Part shown: positions 1 through 8,700 of the stretch, in pieces | How the letters are laid out: the number at the start of each line of letters is the position of its first letter | Position numbering within the stretch: position 1 is the stretch's first letter | NCBI RefSeq assembly: GCF_004000765.1 | Contig: NZ_BILW01000020.1 | Coordinates: forward strand, 1-64,000 | Direction: 5' to 3' | Origin: Paenibacillus chondroitinus NBRC 15376 | Lineage (GTDB): Bacteria; Bacillota; Bacilli; Paenibacillales; NBRC-103111 | DNA length: 64,000 bases | Notes under the pieces: generated by a model | Told to the model about the DNA's origin: nothing | The model's input: only the letters and a program-made list of their open reading frames with translations | Databases searched by the model: none | Made by a program: the position numbers and the translations under genes

Positions 1-10
1 TATTTCATCG

Positions 11-55
11 AAATAGGCTCCTCCTCACGTGGAGAAGAACTGACGTCCTCTATTT
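11..55. repeat. Dispersed intergenic repeat, inverted pair of degenerate units
   Basis: A plus-oriented AAATAGG start at 11 faces a minus-oriented unit at 31-55, whose reverse complement begins AAATAGAGGACGTCAGTTC. It belongs to the same family as the units at 90-160, 26872, 45521, 59098 and 61706. The plus unit is poorly conserved after its first half. Confidence 0.5.
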
Positions 56-89
56 GTCCGTTTCTTGAAAAAATCGGGATTAAGTCGTC

Positions 90-160
90 AAATAGGGCCC
101 TGGAGTTCCGCTTGAACGCGGAAACGGGCTTAATTTGTTAGAATAGCGCCCTGTAGCTCC
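90..160 (+). repeat. Dispersed intergenic repeat, two tandem units
   Basis: Unit one (90-109) reads AAATAGGGCCCTGGAGTTCC. It is followed by a hairpin, TTCCGC with GCGGAA around a six-base loop. Unit two (141-160) reads GAATAGCGCCCTGTAGCTCC. The AGTTC/AGCTC cores start at 104 and 155, a 51-bp period. No coding potential was seen. Confidence 0.7.
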
Positions 161-169
161 TCTAGGTGG

Positions 170-443
170 CCAACCATCTTACCTCTCTTATGAGAATGCC
201 CCTTCCGCCAAATGTCCCAGTAACGCTGAATTTTTAGCGGCGTTGGGTGGTTTTCCACCGCCAAAATTCGCTCCCAATGTGCTCTTAACAAGCTAAACTA
301 CGGAGGGGAAGTAACTCCTCCAATGATTCCTTTCGTATCTGCCTTGACAAACGCGCTCGTCCTAAAAGGACGACGAAGTCGTTTATCCTTGTTTTATGGG
401 GCGGGGATGCTGGAGGCGGGCGGAGTATAGGTAACTCCAGGTT
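170..443. other. Non-coding stretch with several short hairpins
   Basis: No gene was recognised. Visible structures are GGCG...GTGG/CCAC...CGCC (about 239-263), GGAG...CTCC (about 303-319) and TCGTCCT/AGGACGA (about 356-373). None carries a clear T-run, so they are not called terminators. Confidence 0.35.
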
Positions 444-474
444 AAAAAAGAGAGGCGCTGAACGCGTCCTCTCT
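444..474 (-). terminator. Rho-independent terminator of the SLH-like protein gene
   Basis: On the minus strand a stem AGAGAGG/CCTCTCT with a GC-rich loop is followed by a run of six T, just after the stop at 491. Confidence 0.75.
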
Positions 475-490
475 CTGCAGTCATGTATCT

Positions 491-1906
491 TTATTTATTG
501 TTCGGCAGCGCTTTGACAGCTGCAACAGCATTGTTTGCGATTTCCGTTGCATCAACACGGGTAATGTCAGCTTTTGGATTAAAGGTGCCATCTGGATTTA
601 ATTTAACGATTTTAAGAGCGATCGCTGTTTGAATGGAACCTGAGTGTAAAATGTCGATCTGGTCATTGTCTTTAATATCAACAGGAACGACCTTGATCAT
701 AGGCAGTTTGCCGCTTGATTGAAGCGTCTGAACGAGCAGATTTGTGAATGACTCACGAGTCATTTTGGAATTCGGGTCAATCTTGATGTTAATGTCTGCA
801 TCCACGAGTCCAAGTGTTTCCGTGATCAGTCTTACGCCTTCCGTTGCAGTAATGGCTGCACCTGGATCTGAATGCACTTGGTGAGATTTCAAATAGTCAA
901 CAACCTTAGTTGTAATTTCAGTTGCATCAGCACGAGTAATCTCAGCTTTAGGATCGAACTTGCCATCCGAATTCAACTGCACGGCACCAATGGCAATCGC
1001 TGTTTGGATAGCGCCTGAATTTAAGATGTCGATCTGGTCGTTATCTTTGATATCAACTGGAACGATCTTGATCATAGGTAGTTTGCCGCTTGATTGAAGC
1101 GTCGTAACGAGCAGATTCGTGAATGACTCACGAGTCATTTTGGAGTTCGGGTCAATCTTAATTTTAATGTCTGTATCAACAAGTCCCAATGTCTCAGTAA
1201 TCAGCTTCACACCTTCTGTGGCTGTAAGGGCTTCAGTTGGAGCCGCGGGCGCTTGGTGAGCTTTCAAATATTCGATGGCGTTGAAAATTTCTTCTGCTGC
1301 ATCCGCGCGAGTGATTTCGGCTTTTGGATTCATTGTTCCATCTGCACTCAATTTGATTACCCCATAGTTAATTGCGCGTTGGATGGATCCGGAATATTCA
1401 ACGGTAATTTGATCGTTATCTTTAATATCTACAACAACCGGATTAATCAGCGGCAGCTTACCGTATGTTTCCATAGCGCGAATGAGCTGATGCGTGAACT
1501 GTTCGCGGGTTAAAGTTGCATTAGGATCTAAATCTTTTGGTAGCTCAACATTGTTGACGGCAGCCGTGATAAGCGCATTGGCATACCAAGAATCATTAGT
1601 AGCTTTAACAAAATAATCAGTTGCTTTTGGCTCTTTTACGAATTTCACCAAATCCAGATTGAGTTTGAATGCATTAACAAGCAATTGAACGCCTTGTGCT
1701 TCTGACATCGCGGCTTGTGGAGCAAACAACTCAGGCGTGATGCCGGATACGATACCGCTTTGTTGTAGGGACATGATTTTGTCCTTGGCTGCAACCTTAT
1801 CCAAATCCGTAAAGCTTGGCGCTGCTGCGAAGCTTTGTCCTACAAGCGTTAAAGAGAAAACAGCAGTGGCTGCTGATAGAGTCATCGTTTTGAATATTTT
1901 TTTCAT
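491..1906 (-). CDS. Secreted S-layer-homology-like repeat protein
   Basis: A secreted protein of about 471 residues with an N-terminal signal peptide (MKKIF, then a hydrophobic stretch ending SFAAA). The start is the ATG at 1906, because TGAGGTG lies six bases upstream; an in-frame GTG lies nine bases before it. The mature part has SLH-like features (SFTDLDK, a DSWYANAL-type block, and several TRADA/TREQF/TRESF helices). It is built from units of about 115 residues. The last two units (each from TATEGV to the end of a VDIKDNDQ/ITRADAT block) are almost identical; an earlier unit (VVVDIKDNDQITVEY) is more diverged. The near-identity suggests recent tandem duplication. A role at the cell wall is inferred from SLH similarity. 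The gene stands alone with its own terminator. Without profile searches it could equally be a secreted repeat protein that does not bind wall polymer. Confidence 0.75.
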   Translation of the reverse strand: MKKIFKTMTLSAATAVFSLTLVGQSFAAAPSFTDLDKVAAKDKIMSLQQSGIVSGITPELFAPQAAMSEAQGVQLLVNAFKLNLDLVKFVKEPKATDYFVKATNDSWYANALITAAVNNVELPKDLDPNATLTREQFTHQLIRAMETYGKLPLINPVVVDIKDNDQITVEYSGSIQRAINYGVIKLSADGTMNPKAEITRADAAEEIFNAIEYLKAHQAPAAPTEALTATEGVKLITETLGLVDTDIKIKIDPNSKMTRESFTNLLVTTLQSSGKLPMIKIVPVDIKDNDQIDILNSGAIQTAIAIGAVQLNSDGKFDPKAEITRADATEITTKVVDYLKSHQVHSDPGAAITATEGVRLITETLGLVDADINIKIDPNSKMTRESFTNLLVQTLQSSGKLPMIKVVPVDIKDNDQIDILHSGSIQTAIALKIVKLNPDGTFNPKADITRVDATEIANNAVAAVKALPNNK

Positions 1907-2353
1907 GAAATTCACCTCATAATAGTTTGTCTATTTCTTTCACAATCTCATAAACGGGGGGCTGAAAGAAAAGGTTGCAAACTTTTTAAAAAAAATTTAC
2001 TAACTCTCAAATGATAGTATTATCACAATTTGTGTTAGTATTTTTGCACAAATGCTCCAAAAATTATAAGAAATTAAACCTATTGACTCTTCAGATTAAG
2101 CAAATATATAATAATCTCAGAATTTGGAAGGGTTGTGTCAGGTTTAATGACATATTTTCTGATTCGCTTCTCCAGTCGTTCGTGAACTGCAAGCAAGGTC
2201 GTCGGCCGCTTAGCAGACCGTTGGTGCTGTGGAAGAACACACTTAGAGGATGGGGGTGTATCAGGACCAATATCCGAATTGTTTTTTTAGGCTGCACGAG
2301 AGAAATGCGAAGTTAAGGATAGGATACTTACTTACTAGTAGATTGGTGTTATT
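1907..2353. other. Intergenic region, no convincing gene
   Basis: This divergent region lies between the SLH-like gene and the subtilisin-like gene. It is AT-rich near 1980-2120. Short open frames on both strands (2011-2316 and 2091-2297) overlap each other, lack ribosome sites and look random. It probably holds the promoters of both flanking genes, but no clean -35/-10 pair was seen. Confidence 0.4.
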
Positions 2354-2367
2354 TTAAAGCGCTTTCA
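2354..2367. promoter_or_regulatory. cre/LacI-type operator upstream of the pseudo-subtilisin gene
   Basis: TTAAAGCGCTTTCA matches the Bacillus CcpA consensus TGWAANCGNTNWCA at 13 of 14 positions and contains the palindrome AAAGCGCTTT. It lies about 40 bp before the start, which suggests repression by CcpA or a LacI-family protein. The binding protein is inferred. Confidence 0.5.
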
Positions 2368-2407
2368 TTTTGGAATTTAACCAAATATGTGAAGGAAGTG
2401 ACAAGAC

Positions 2408-5400
2408 TTGACCAGGAAAAGTAAGAACATGGCATCCGCTCTTCTTTCATCGATGCTGCTATTTGGAGTTGTGACGCCATCTTTAGCTGTGCAACCCGAA
2501 AAAAACGATCCGATTAGAAAAAGTCAATGGTCGGAAGGACAAGCTTCCCTTGACTCAACGATTTCCGTTGAATCACACACGAATAGTTCGCTGCAGGAAA
2601 CCGGCCAACAGCCCTCATTCGTCAACTCACTGCCTGAAAAGCAGAAGTACGCCGCCGATCATGTCATCGTCAAGTACCGCTCAGAACCTAATTCGGTATA
2701 TGCAGACGCGCTGTCCAAGCAAGTAATTGGCGCAAGCCCGTTGGCCGTTCCCAATGCGAAGCTGCTGAAACTAGCGGCAGGAGCCGACGTTCCTGGCGTA
2801 ATTCAAGAACTTCTCAAGGATCCGAACGTTGTCTATGCGGAACCCGATTATCAAGTGTCAAGCGCAGTAAATCCGCAAACGTTCCGTCCGGTCAATGTCC
2901 CGAGCCAATCAGCTGTCTCGGCTGCGGACTCGGGTGACGACTCACCGCCATTGCCGAATGATCCGCTGTTTCATGAGCAGTGGGCATTGAACAACACCGG
3001 TCAAGATCTCAATGGAGGCGTGGTGCCGGGAGGCACGTCCGATATAGACATGGATTTGCCGGAAGCTTGGCAGATCACCAAGGGCAGCAAAGATGTAACC
3101 GTTGCTGTCATCGGCACGGGAGTGAAACTCGATGTCCCCGATTTGGTCGGCCAAATATGGACGAACGAGAAGGAAATCCCGGACAACAACATCGATGATG
3201 ATGGCAATGGACTGATCGATGATGTGAACGGATGGGACTTTGCGCACGGCGACAACACATTGTTCGATACGATTGACGGGCTCAATGATGTCTATGGCAC
3301 CACGGTTGCCGGTCAAATCGCAGCTAAGATGAACAATGGAGAGGGGATTGCCGGAGTTGCGCCTAATGTGAAGGTGATGCCTATCAAGGTGACTTCTGAA
3401 GCGGGAGGTTACTTTACAGATGTAGTGAATGCCATTCAATATGCCGAAGAGAACGGTGTCAAGATCGCCACGCTTGGGATCGTGTACACCTACAGAAGCA
3501 AGTTGATTGAAGACGCGATCAATGCTTCTCCTATGTTATTCGTGGCTCCAGCCGGCGAAAGTGGCGGTGCAATTATGAATGCGGATGTCAGTCCTGTATA
3601 CCCGGCCGCATATCCGAGTTCGAACGTACTGTCGGTCACAGGTGTTAACATTATTGGTACCATGTCCTTAGGCGCGGCGCGCGGACAAGCCTCCGTCGAT
3701 GTGGCTGCGCCGTCCGAGCTTATAATTTCGACGTCGCCTGACGTAAATGCCGGTTACGCCGCCCAGATAGATAACGGCGTCTACAAAGCTTATTACAACG
3801 GCATCGGATTTGAAGAAATTCCGATCGATACACCTGAAACAGCGGGGCAGCGGCAAGATATGTTTAATCGCGCCATGACCTACCTCAAGCCGGTTGACGG
3901 AGTCGAACCGAAAATCTTACTCGTGAACGACAGCCGCCGCAGCGGTGGAGAAATCGGTCCGATGTACGAGAGCGATCCATTTGCCGTTTATAAAGGGTTG
4001 CTTGAGAACGCCGGCTATACCTACGAAACCTTTGAAACACCGGATGAGTCCTTCGATGGTCCGCCGCTTGAGCAGTTAAAGCAATATAACGTTGTTGTTT
4101 GGTTCTCGGGTACGGCAGCAACTGCCAACAATTCGAAGTTGATAACGGATGTCGATCAAGACAATTTGACTCGTTATCTCACGGGTGGCGGTCATTTAAT
4201 GCTAACAGGCCAAGATTTAATTGACCAAAGTTTAAATTCTAAGTTTGTACTTGATGTTTTAGGAATCAAGCTCGTCAAAGAAGGCGGGTACATTTTTAAA
4301 ACGTGGGGAGTTCCCGGCACCATTTATGATAATCAAACCTATAGGCTGATGGATGTCTCGCTTTTTTACGACACGGTTATCAGCAATAAGCCCGAGATGA
4401 CTACCATCAATCTCAAGAACAGCAATGGTAATTACTCTTATTCCCAAGGAACATTGTACGCTGCCGCCTACGCTGCAGGGGTAGCTGCGCTGGTAGAAAG
4501 CCAGAACCCGGCGATGGACGTTTTGGATATTAAGCAGCGCGTCGTGAATAGCGGCAAAACGCTAAGTGATTTAAAAGCGAATACCGTGAGCGGCAAATTA
4601 ATAAGCGCTTATCGCGCGCTATGGAATAAGGACATCCCTGGCATGTCGTTGCTGGATTCCTCTGTCAACGCTCGACTCGATCAGGCGAACGACCCGAATC
4701 ATGTTTATTCGGTTGAGCTGAATGCCGGTGAAGAAGCAACCTTCTCCCTTGCTGGCGCTGCGGAAACGGATTTTGATCTCATTTTATACGATTCTTCCGC
4801 TAAAACCGTGCAAAGCAAGGAAGGGGCGGTCGCATTTTCCGAAACCGCAGGCAAGTCATCTGAATCGATTACGTACCGGGCTGACAAGACGGGAACCTAT
4901 TACATCAATGTTTACGCCGTAGCCGGAGCAGGCAACTACACGTTGAACGTTCGATACAGCAATGAGTCTGAATCCATTGAAGATGAAGACCCTACGCTCC
5001 ATTACGATGGAAACTGGGCTGCGCTTTCGGGTCCTTCTTATTCCCAAGGAACGATCAAACAGCTTACCGGAGATGGTTACGTCCAATTCGGATTTAAAGG
5101 CAATATGTTTGAATGGATCGGTACGAAGAACGACGCACAAGGCATCGGCGAAATATGGATTGACGGCATTATTTCAGGCTATGCCGATCTATACAGCAAG
5201 ACGCCGCAGTCGAAGCAGTCGCTTTTCAAAACGGTGCTGCCTAACGGACATCACGATGTAGTCATTCGATCCTCAGGCGGCGGAGGTCAAAAGAAGAGTA
5301 TTAATGTGGATGCCTTCCATTTATCAGGATTAATTTCACCTACTCATGCTGCGGCTAACTATATAGGCCCTTGGGCAACCCGGTATGGTGCCAACTATCC

Positions 5401-5716
5401 CGACGGGGTGCAGACCTACACAACGACGCCTGTTAGTTCCGCCGAATTCACGTTTACGGGCACAAAGGTCACCCTGTGGTCGACGACGGGCAGCAACCGT
5501 GGCAAAGTAAATATTTATATCGACGGAATCTCCGTAACACCGGTTCCGATCGATCTATACAGCGAGAGTCTACGTTATCGGGTGCCTGTCTTTATGTCGG
5601 GTGAGTTGTCAAATAGCATGCACAAAATCAAGATCGTGCATGCGGGAGAAGCCAATTCCAAGTCGAGCAACAGCATTGTTACCATCGACGGTTTGGACGT
5701 CGAGAACTTACGCTAG
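2408..5716 (+). CDS. Secreted subtilisin-like pseudoprotease with C-terminal binding domains
   Basis: A protein of 1102 residues with a TTG start (GGAAGTG upstream) and a signal peptide ending near SLAVQ. Residues about 75-150 form an I9/fervidolysin-type propeptide (DHVIVKYR ... NVVYAEPDYQV). An S8 fold follows, but every catalytic position is changed. The Asp motif reads VIGTG (Gly236), the HGTH motif reads YGTT (Tyr296), the oxyanion Asn is Glu384 (AGES), and GTSMA reads GTLYA (Leu683). About 300 residues separate the last two, because a Rossmann-like segment (ILLVNDS ... GGGHLMLTGQD) is inserted. A PPC-like domain (about 760-860) and two related jelly-roll-like repeats with DG-type loops follow (about 865-980 and 985-1100). 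It should be exported but not proteolytic. The fold is otherwise well kept, with no frameshift, which argues for a non-enzymatic role such as binding, inhibition or chaperoning. The neighbour 30 bp downstream is an active subtilisin. Confidence 0.85.
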   Translation: MTRKSKNMASALLSSMLLFGVVTPSLAVQPEKNDPIRKSQWSEGQASLDSTISVESHTNSSLQETGQQPSFVNSLPEKQKYAADHVIVKYRSEPNSVYADALSKQVIGASPLAVPNAKLLKLAAGADVPGVIQELLKDPNVVYAEPDYQVSSAVNPQTFRPVNVPSQSAVSAADSGDDSPPLPNDPLFHEQWALNNTGQDLNGGVVPGGTSDIDMDLPEAWQITKGSKDVTVAVIGTGVKLDVPDLVGQIWTNEKEIPDNNIDDDGNGLIDDVNGWDFAHGDNTLFDTIDGLNDVYGTTVAGQIAAKMNNGEGIAGVAPNVKVMPIKVTSEAGGYFTDVVNAIQYAEENGVKIATLGIVYTYRSKLIEDAINASPMLFVAPAGESGGAIMNADVSPVYPAAYPSSNVLSVTGVNIIGTMSLGAARGQASVDVAAPSELIISTSPDVNAGYAAQIDNGVYKAYYNGIGFEEIPIDTPETAGQRQDMFNRAMTYLKPVDGVEPKILLVNDSRRSGGEIGPMYESDPFAVYKGLLENAGYTYETFETPDESFDGPPLEQLKQYNVVVWFSGTAATANNSKLITDVDQDNLTRYLTGGGHLMLTGQDLIDQSLNSKFVLDVLGIKLVKEGGYIFKTWGVPGTIYDNQTYRLMDVSLFYDTVISNKPEMTTINLKNSNGNYSYSQGTLYAAAYAAGVAALVESQNPAMDVLDIKQRVVNSGKTLSDLKANTVSGKLISAYRALWNKDIPGMSLLDSSVNARLDQANDPNHVYSVELNAGEEATFSLAGAAETDFDLILYDSSAKTVQSKEGAVAFSETAGKSSESITYRADKTGTYYINVYAVAGAGNYTLNVRYSNESESIEDEDPTLHYDGNWAALSGPSYSQGTIKQLTGDGYVQFGFKGNMFEWIGTKNDAQGIGEIWIDGIISGYADLYSKTPQSKQSLFKTVLPNGHHDVVIRSSGGGGQKKSINVDAFHLSGLISPTHAAANYIGPWATRYGANYPDGVQTYTTTPVSSAEFTFTGTKVTLWSTTGSNRGKVNIYIDGISVTPVPIDLYSESLRYRVPVFMSGELSNSMHKIKIVHAGEANSKSSNSIVTIDGLDVENLR

Positions 5717-5746
5717 CCTGCGAGGAAGCTTTTAATCTGATCCGAA

Positions 5747-8700
5747 ATGGGGTACCTGAACGTGAAACGATCACTATTCAAAAAAACGCTGTCGCTCGCG
5801 ATGATCTCTGTGCTAGCCGGGAGTCTCGTCACGACAAGTTTACCTACCGCCTATGCTGCTCCCCGAGAAAAGACCACCTTCGTGACTACGGAAGGCTTGA
5901 AATCAATTACCCGTCTGCTGAAGGATTCTGAAGCGGGCCCCAAAGTGAATTCGGTTCCGAGCCAAGCGCGCGTTGCCGAAGACATTAATACGACTTCCTC
6001 GGAAGAGATTAAAGTCATCGTTCAATTGAGCGGCCAGCCTGCTGCCGTCGGGCAGTATGCCGCCAAACTCGGTTACAAGCTACTAGCTGCAGAAGCCAGC
6101 GAGATGACTGTGCAATCGGAACAAGATGCGTTCGTAAGCAACGCACGGACAAGCAGCATTCCATTTACGATTGAACGCAGCTTCAACACCGTCCTAAATG
6201 GGCTGGAAGTCACGATTCGCGCTAATCTGATCCCGCAGTTGGCCAAGCTTCCTGGCGTGAAGTCAATTTATAAAAACGTCATCTATTATCCGATCGAGGA
6301 GAGGGACAGCTTTCTAGCTGCCGTTGGCTCGCCTAATTTCGATACGGTTCCGCTTGAACAAATCGGGGTCTTGAAGGCGTGGGAGCGCGGGTTAACAGGC
6401 GAAGGCTTGAAAGTTGGCGTCATTGATACCGGCGTCGATTACCTTCATCCCGATCTGGCCGGTGCTTATGAAGACGGCGGTTACGATGCGATCAATCAAG
6501 ATGACGACCCTTATGAGGACTTGCCGATTAATGACTATGAAGGCTCCCACCATGGTACGCATGTCTCAGGTACTATCGTTGGCACGGCTTCGAATCCGAC
6601 ATCTGATCGCGTGCAGAAGGGGATTGCTTATAAAGCCAAGCTTTATGCTTACAAAGTGCTCGGGCCGGACGGCGGTACTTCTGCTCAAGTCATCGACGGG
6701 ATTGAACATGCTGTCGAAGACAAGATGGATGTCATCAACCTTTCTCTGGGAAGCGATTTGGAAAAGGACCCTGACTCCCCAGATGCGGTTGCAGTGAATA
6801 ATGCTGTTTTGGCAGGCGTTGTGGCTGTTGTGGCCAATGGCAATGCCGGTACTGGAGCCCACTACTATTACTCCATGGGCTCGCCGGCATCTTCACAATT
6901 GGCGATCTCCGTGGGTGCAGCGACCAGCGACGGCAATCGCGTCACGGGATCTGTGTATAGCGCAGTTAGCTCGGATGTATATGGCGAAGCCCCATTGCTG
7001 GGTTCTGATGTCAATATGAGCTTGATGAGCTGGACAACAGGGCAAGAAAAGTTCAACGAGATGTTCGGAGCCGATCCGATTCAAGGTGTATACGTCGGTC
7101 TTGGCGCTGATTCCAATTATGATGACCTTAGCCCTGACTTCCTGGCTGATAAAATCGTCTTTATCTCCCGTGGGCTCTTAACTTTCGATGAGAAAGTGAA
7201 GCTAGCCGCCAAGCACGGCGCGAAGGCTGCCGTCATTTTCAATGGCAACAGCAGGGATACAATGGATGGTACGGTACCCGATTTGTCTGAGGTTATACCT
7301 TCGCGCGACGGTCCGATCGGACCTGTTGGTTTCCTGGGCGACGGCTATGACTATATTCCGACATTCGACATGCCGGGTAAAATGGGACGTGCAATAGCCC
7401 GTGAGCTGACAGCCCATCCGAATCACACGCTGAAATTCACAATTAAGAACGACTTTCGTACTTATTTCGTAGCTGGAGACCGCATGGCGGATTTCAGTTC
7501 CAGAGGACCTAATTCCGATGGTAATTATGGCATTAAGCCGGACCTGAGCGCTCCTGGGGTTCAAATCTTCTCATCGGTGCCGGCTTATGGCAAAGTGAAT
7601 CCAGACGCCAGTTATGACAAAGCCTATGCGAGACTAAGCGGTACGAGCATGGCAGCGCCTCATGTGGCGGGACTCGCCCTTCTGCTCAAACAAGCGCATC
7701 CAGAGTGGACGCCGTTCGACATTCGTGCGGCATTGGCAAATACGGCGGATGAGATCCGTAATGAAGACGGAACGTTGTATGACGTTTATTCGCAAGGCGC
7801 AGGACGGGTTGACGTCATGAACGCGATCGATACACACGCCATCCTTGAATCTCTTGACGAGATTACGACCTACGACAACAAAATGAATCCGACCGTAATC
7901 CCGAGTCAAGCGACAAGTGTAAGCTTTGGGAAGTTGTCTCCGGGCGCTGAAGCCGTGAAGAAGCCGCTTCGCGTGAAGAATGTGTCGAGTACCCCGGTTA
8001 CATACAAAACGCAAGTTGTGATGCATCCGTCAGTAACCTCCGAGCCCAATAATCCCATTCCTACGCCGGATTCCAGCGCAATCCTAATGGGATTGGAGGG
8101 ACTTGAGGCTAACAAGATTACGTTGGAAGCAGGTGCTCAATTCGATTTTAACCTCTCTGGGAAGGCCATCCCGAACGCGCCGGCAGGTGTGTATGAGGGC
8201 GAGGTTTTACTGGAGAGTGAAGGAATTCCATCTCTTCATTTGCCGTTCGTCATTCACGTTGGAGATCAGTCTGACGGCAATGAATTTATGATTCAAAACA
8301 TGAAGCTCAGCAGCGCAACGGTGTCCAAAGACGCACCTATCGATATTACCGCAATGCTTCCAACCAAAGAAATCAATCATCTGTATGCCGCACTCTACGA
8401 TATGAATAATGAAATGGTGGGCACTGTTGCGGAGATTTTTGATCTGGACGAAGAGAAGGACGTCTTGAAGCCGCTCCCTACGAATATCATTATTCCGGAG
8501 TTTGATGGTTCCTATGCCATTGGCATCGATGAATTCACCAGCAACAAGGTGACAGCTTATCTCCCGGAAGGCCGTTATAAAATGGTACTCATAGGTTCAG
8601 TGTATAACGAGAATTATGAGCTTGTGGACCAAACAGCAACATTCAAAACATTCTACATGAACAGTGAAGTTATCGGAGATGCGCCTAACCCGCCGACGCC

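Noticed and set aside
11..160. CRISPR array
   Set aside because: The repeats are degenerate, only two to four per place, contain internal hairpins and have no cas genes nearby.
340..390. Terminator or attenuator at the TCGTCCT/AGGACGA hairpin
   Set aside because: No T-run on either side and no gene ending there.
2011..2316. Open frames on both strands upstream of the pseudo-subtilisin
   Set aside because: They overlap each other, lack ribosome sites and known motifs, and the region is AT-rich and promoter-like.
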